This document shows, piece by piece, positions 5,302 to 6,316 of a stretch of 6,316 nt of DNA. Source of the DNA: Chloroflexota bacterium (GTDB lineage: Bacteria > Chloroflexota > Anaerolineae > Anaerolineales > Anaerolineaceae). Under the pieces are notes generated by a model. It was not told where the DNA came from and made no database searches. It saw nothing but the letters and a program-made list of their open reading frames with translations. Each line of letters starts with the position of its first letter. Within the stretch, counting starts at the first letter, position 1. The position numbers and the translations under genes are program-made. The stretch covers positions 1 through 6,316 of the forward strand of contig JAJYJF010000144.1 in assembly GCA_021796375.1 (NCBI GenBank), in the 5' to 3' direction.

Positions 5302-5871
5302 TCAGGAGGGCTGGGCTTCCACGCCCTTTCCGACGTGCAGGTCGTTGTGCATATCGCGGACGCCGTCGACTTTCCCGGTGACCTCCCCCGCCAGATGCTT
5401 CTCCACCACGGTAGGCACGTACCCGGAGAGGACCACGTCTCCATCCTTGACGCTGACCCTGATATTGGCGGCCTCCAGATGCTTCTCCTGGCTCAAACCT
5501 CTCACGACGTCATCCAGGTTATCCTGATCCGGGCGCGCCTGATTTTCCGGCTGGGCTGGGCTCTCCGCCTGCGCGGTTTCACCTCCGCGGGCGGTGGTGT
5601 CCGATCCCCGGTAATCCCCCGCGACTGCAGCCGCAGCGGCCGGCATGACCGCCGCCTGGTCCGGTTCGGCCAAGAGGGGGGCATCCCCCATCTGGACCTG
5701 CGCAACCGGGGCGCCGCCCTGCCCGTAGGCTGGAGCAGCGGCCTGCTCGAGGCGCGCAATCTCGCGGTTATTCCGGATCGCGGCTAGGACGGCAAGGACC
5801 AGGAGGACTGCGCCGATCAGGATGGGGCTGCCGAGCAGGCTGCCGGATAAATTGGCATACCCCAGGGCCAA
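5302..5871 (-). CDS. SPW-repeat / BON-domain protein (start uncertain)
   Basis: From the TTG at 5871 the product has 189 residues. The N-terminal part carries a membrane segment (15-32) followed by an Ala/Gln/Pro-rich linker (about 40-115). A C-terminal BON domain (about 117-181) includes IRVSVKDGDVVLSGYVPT and the closing VDGVRDMHNDLHV. BON domains bind membranes or lipids and are found in envelope stress proteins such as OsmY. The coding signal extends upstream of the TTG: the same frame reads PIALLGAWLIAFPLALGYA, the first half of an SPW-type two-helix repeat (GxWLI-P-xLGY), and stays open back to a TAG at 5979-5977. No ATG, GTG or TTG exists there. An ATG at 5915 is one base out of frame, next to a CCCC run. 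So the true start is a rare codon (ATT 5907, CTG 5901), the gene is frameshifted, or the TTG is used. Confidence 0.75.
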   Translation of the reverse strand: MALGYANLSGSLLGSPILIGAVLLVLAVLAAIRNNREIARLEQAAAPAYGQGGAPVAQVQMGDAPLLAEPDQAAVMPAAAAAVAGDYRGSDTTARGGETAQAESPAQPENQARPDQDNLDDVVRGLSQEKHLEAANIRVSVKDGDVVLSGYVPTVVEKHLAGEVTGKVDGVRDMHNDLHVGKGVEAQPS

Positions 5872-5937
5872 TGGAAAGGCAATCAGCCAGGCGCCGAGCA
5901 GCGCAATGGGGCCATACCCGTGGATGTCGAAGAGAAA

Positions 5938-5975
5938 GATCTTCCACCGGTTGATGACGAAACCGGTGGAAGATC
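5938..5975 (-). terminator. Intrinsic terminator downstream of acr3
   Basis: A perfect 15-bp stem (5938-5952 with 5961-5975, arms GATCTTCCACCGGTT and its complement) closes an 8-nt loop. On the minus strand it is followed directly by TTTCTCTT. It begins 15 nt after the acr3 stop codon, so it most likely ends the acr3 transcript and insulates it from the BON-domain gene. Confidence 0.8.
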
Positions 5976-5990
5976 GCTACAAACAAGGGG

Positions 5991-6316
5991 TTAATCGGAC
6001 GGAACGCTGACCGCATCTGCCTCAGCTGGATCGAACACCTTCTTCTTGAGCCAGAAAGCGACGTTGACCAGCCCGATCATGACAGGCACCTCCACCAGCG
6101 GGCCGATCACCGCGGTAAAAGCTTGCCCGGATTGGATGGTGAACACTGCCACCGCGACGGCGATGGCCAGCTCGAAGTTGTTGCTGGCCGCGGTGAAGGA
6201 GAGCGTGGTGGTCTGCTGGTAATTGGCGCCGATCAGCTTACCCATCATGAAGCTCACCAGGAACATGATCACGAAGTAGCACAAGAGCGGGATGGCGATG
6301 CGCACCACATCCAGGG
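5991..6316 (-). CDS. acr3: Acr3-type arsenite efflux permease (C-terminal part, runs off the window)
   Basis: The last 108 residues of the gene are in the window; the frame is open to the right edge ([10 protein letters not shown] is the first readable part). The sequence closely follows the end of Acr3 of the BART/BASS transporter superfamily: [14 protein letters not shown], then [19 protein letters not shown] and [19 protein letters not shown], and a short charged tail. The Glu in NNFEL likely corresponds to the conserved TM9 glutamate needed for As(III) transport; the catalytic cysteine of TM4 lies outside the window. Acr3 is an inner-membrane As(III)/H+ antiporter giving arsenic resistance. 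It usually works without an ATPase. The stop TAA (5993-5991) is followed by a strong terminator, so the gene is probably transcribed separately from those to its left. An apparent GTG start at 6308 is internal to the gene, not a real start. Confidence 0.95.
   Translation of the reverse strand, partial: LDVVRIAIPLLCYFVIMFLVSFMMGKLIGANYQQTTTLSFTAASNNFELAIAVAVAVFTIQSGQAFTAVIGPLVEVPVMIGLVNVAFWLKKKVFDPAEADAVSVPSD

Overview
The window is a GC-rich bacterial chromosome segment with tightly packed genes. The gene mix (paired ArsA/Get3-like ATPases, an SPW-repeat/BON protein, an Acr3 pump, a short CstA) would fit a Chloroflexota (Anaerolineae-like) genome. That is an inference from gene content only, since no rRNA or marker gene is present.

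Layout from left to right: (1) 1-1873, minus strand, reading right to left. This is a compact four-gene operon made of two ~95-residue paralogous hydrophobic proteins (1574-1873 and 1289-1570), followed by two ArsA/Get3-family ATPases (274-1272, and 1-277, which runs off the left edge). Gaps are 3 nt and 16 nt, and the last two genes overlap by 4 nt (ATGA). (2) 1898-2563, plus strand: a membrane-anchored protein of unknown function. It is transcribed divergently from the operon by what looks like a leaderless promoter whose -35 box lies inside the first codons of the operon. (3) 2583-4508, minus: a CstA-family transporter. (4) 4615-4992, minus: a small thioredoxin-like CxxC protein with a good promoter and a dyad operator candidate. 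(5) 4993-5301: a 309-nt gene-free stretch with an AT-rich promoter, a perfect 25-bp inverted repeat and several smaller hairpins. (6) 5302-5871, minus: an SPW-repeat/BON-domain protein whose N-terminus seems to start further upstream than any ordinary start codon allows. (7) 5938-5975: an intrinsic terminator, then 5991-6316, minus: the C-terminal part of an Acr3 arsenite efflux permease.

The most interesting item is the operon at 1-1873. It has two paralogous small proteins plus two paralogous ATPases. One ATPase (1-277) carries Asn where ArsA/Get3 enzymes have the catalytic switch-I Asp, while its partner keeps the Asp. The complete ATPase contains no cysteine, so neither the ArsA metalloid site nor the Get3 zinc CxxC is present. 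This looks like a dedicated asymmetric ATPase with paired small partner or client proteins, not an arsenic pump motor, even though an Acr3 gene lies about 4 kb away behind its own terminator.
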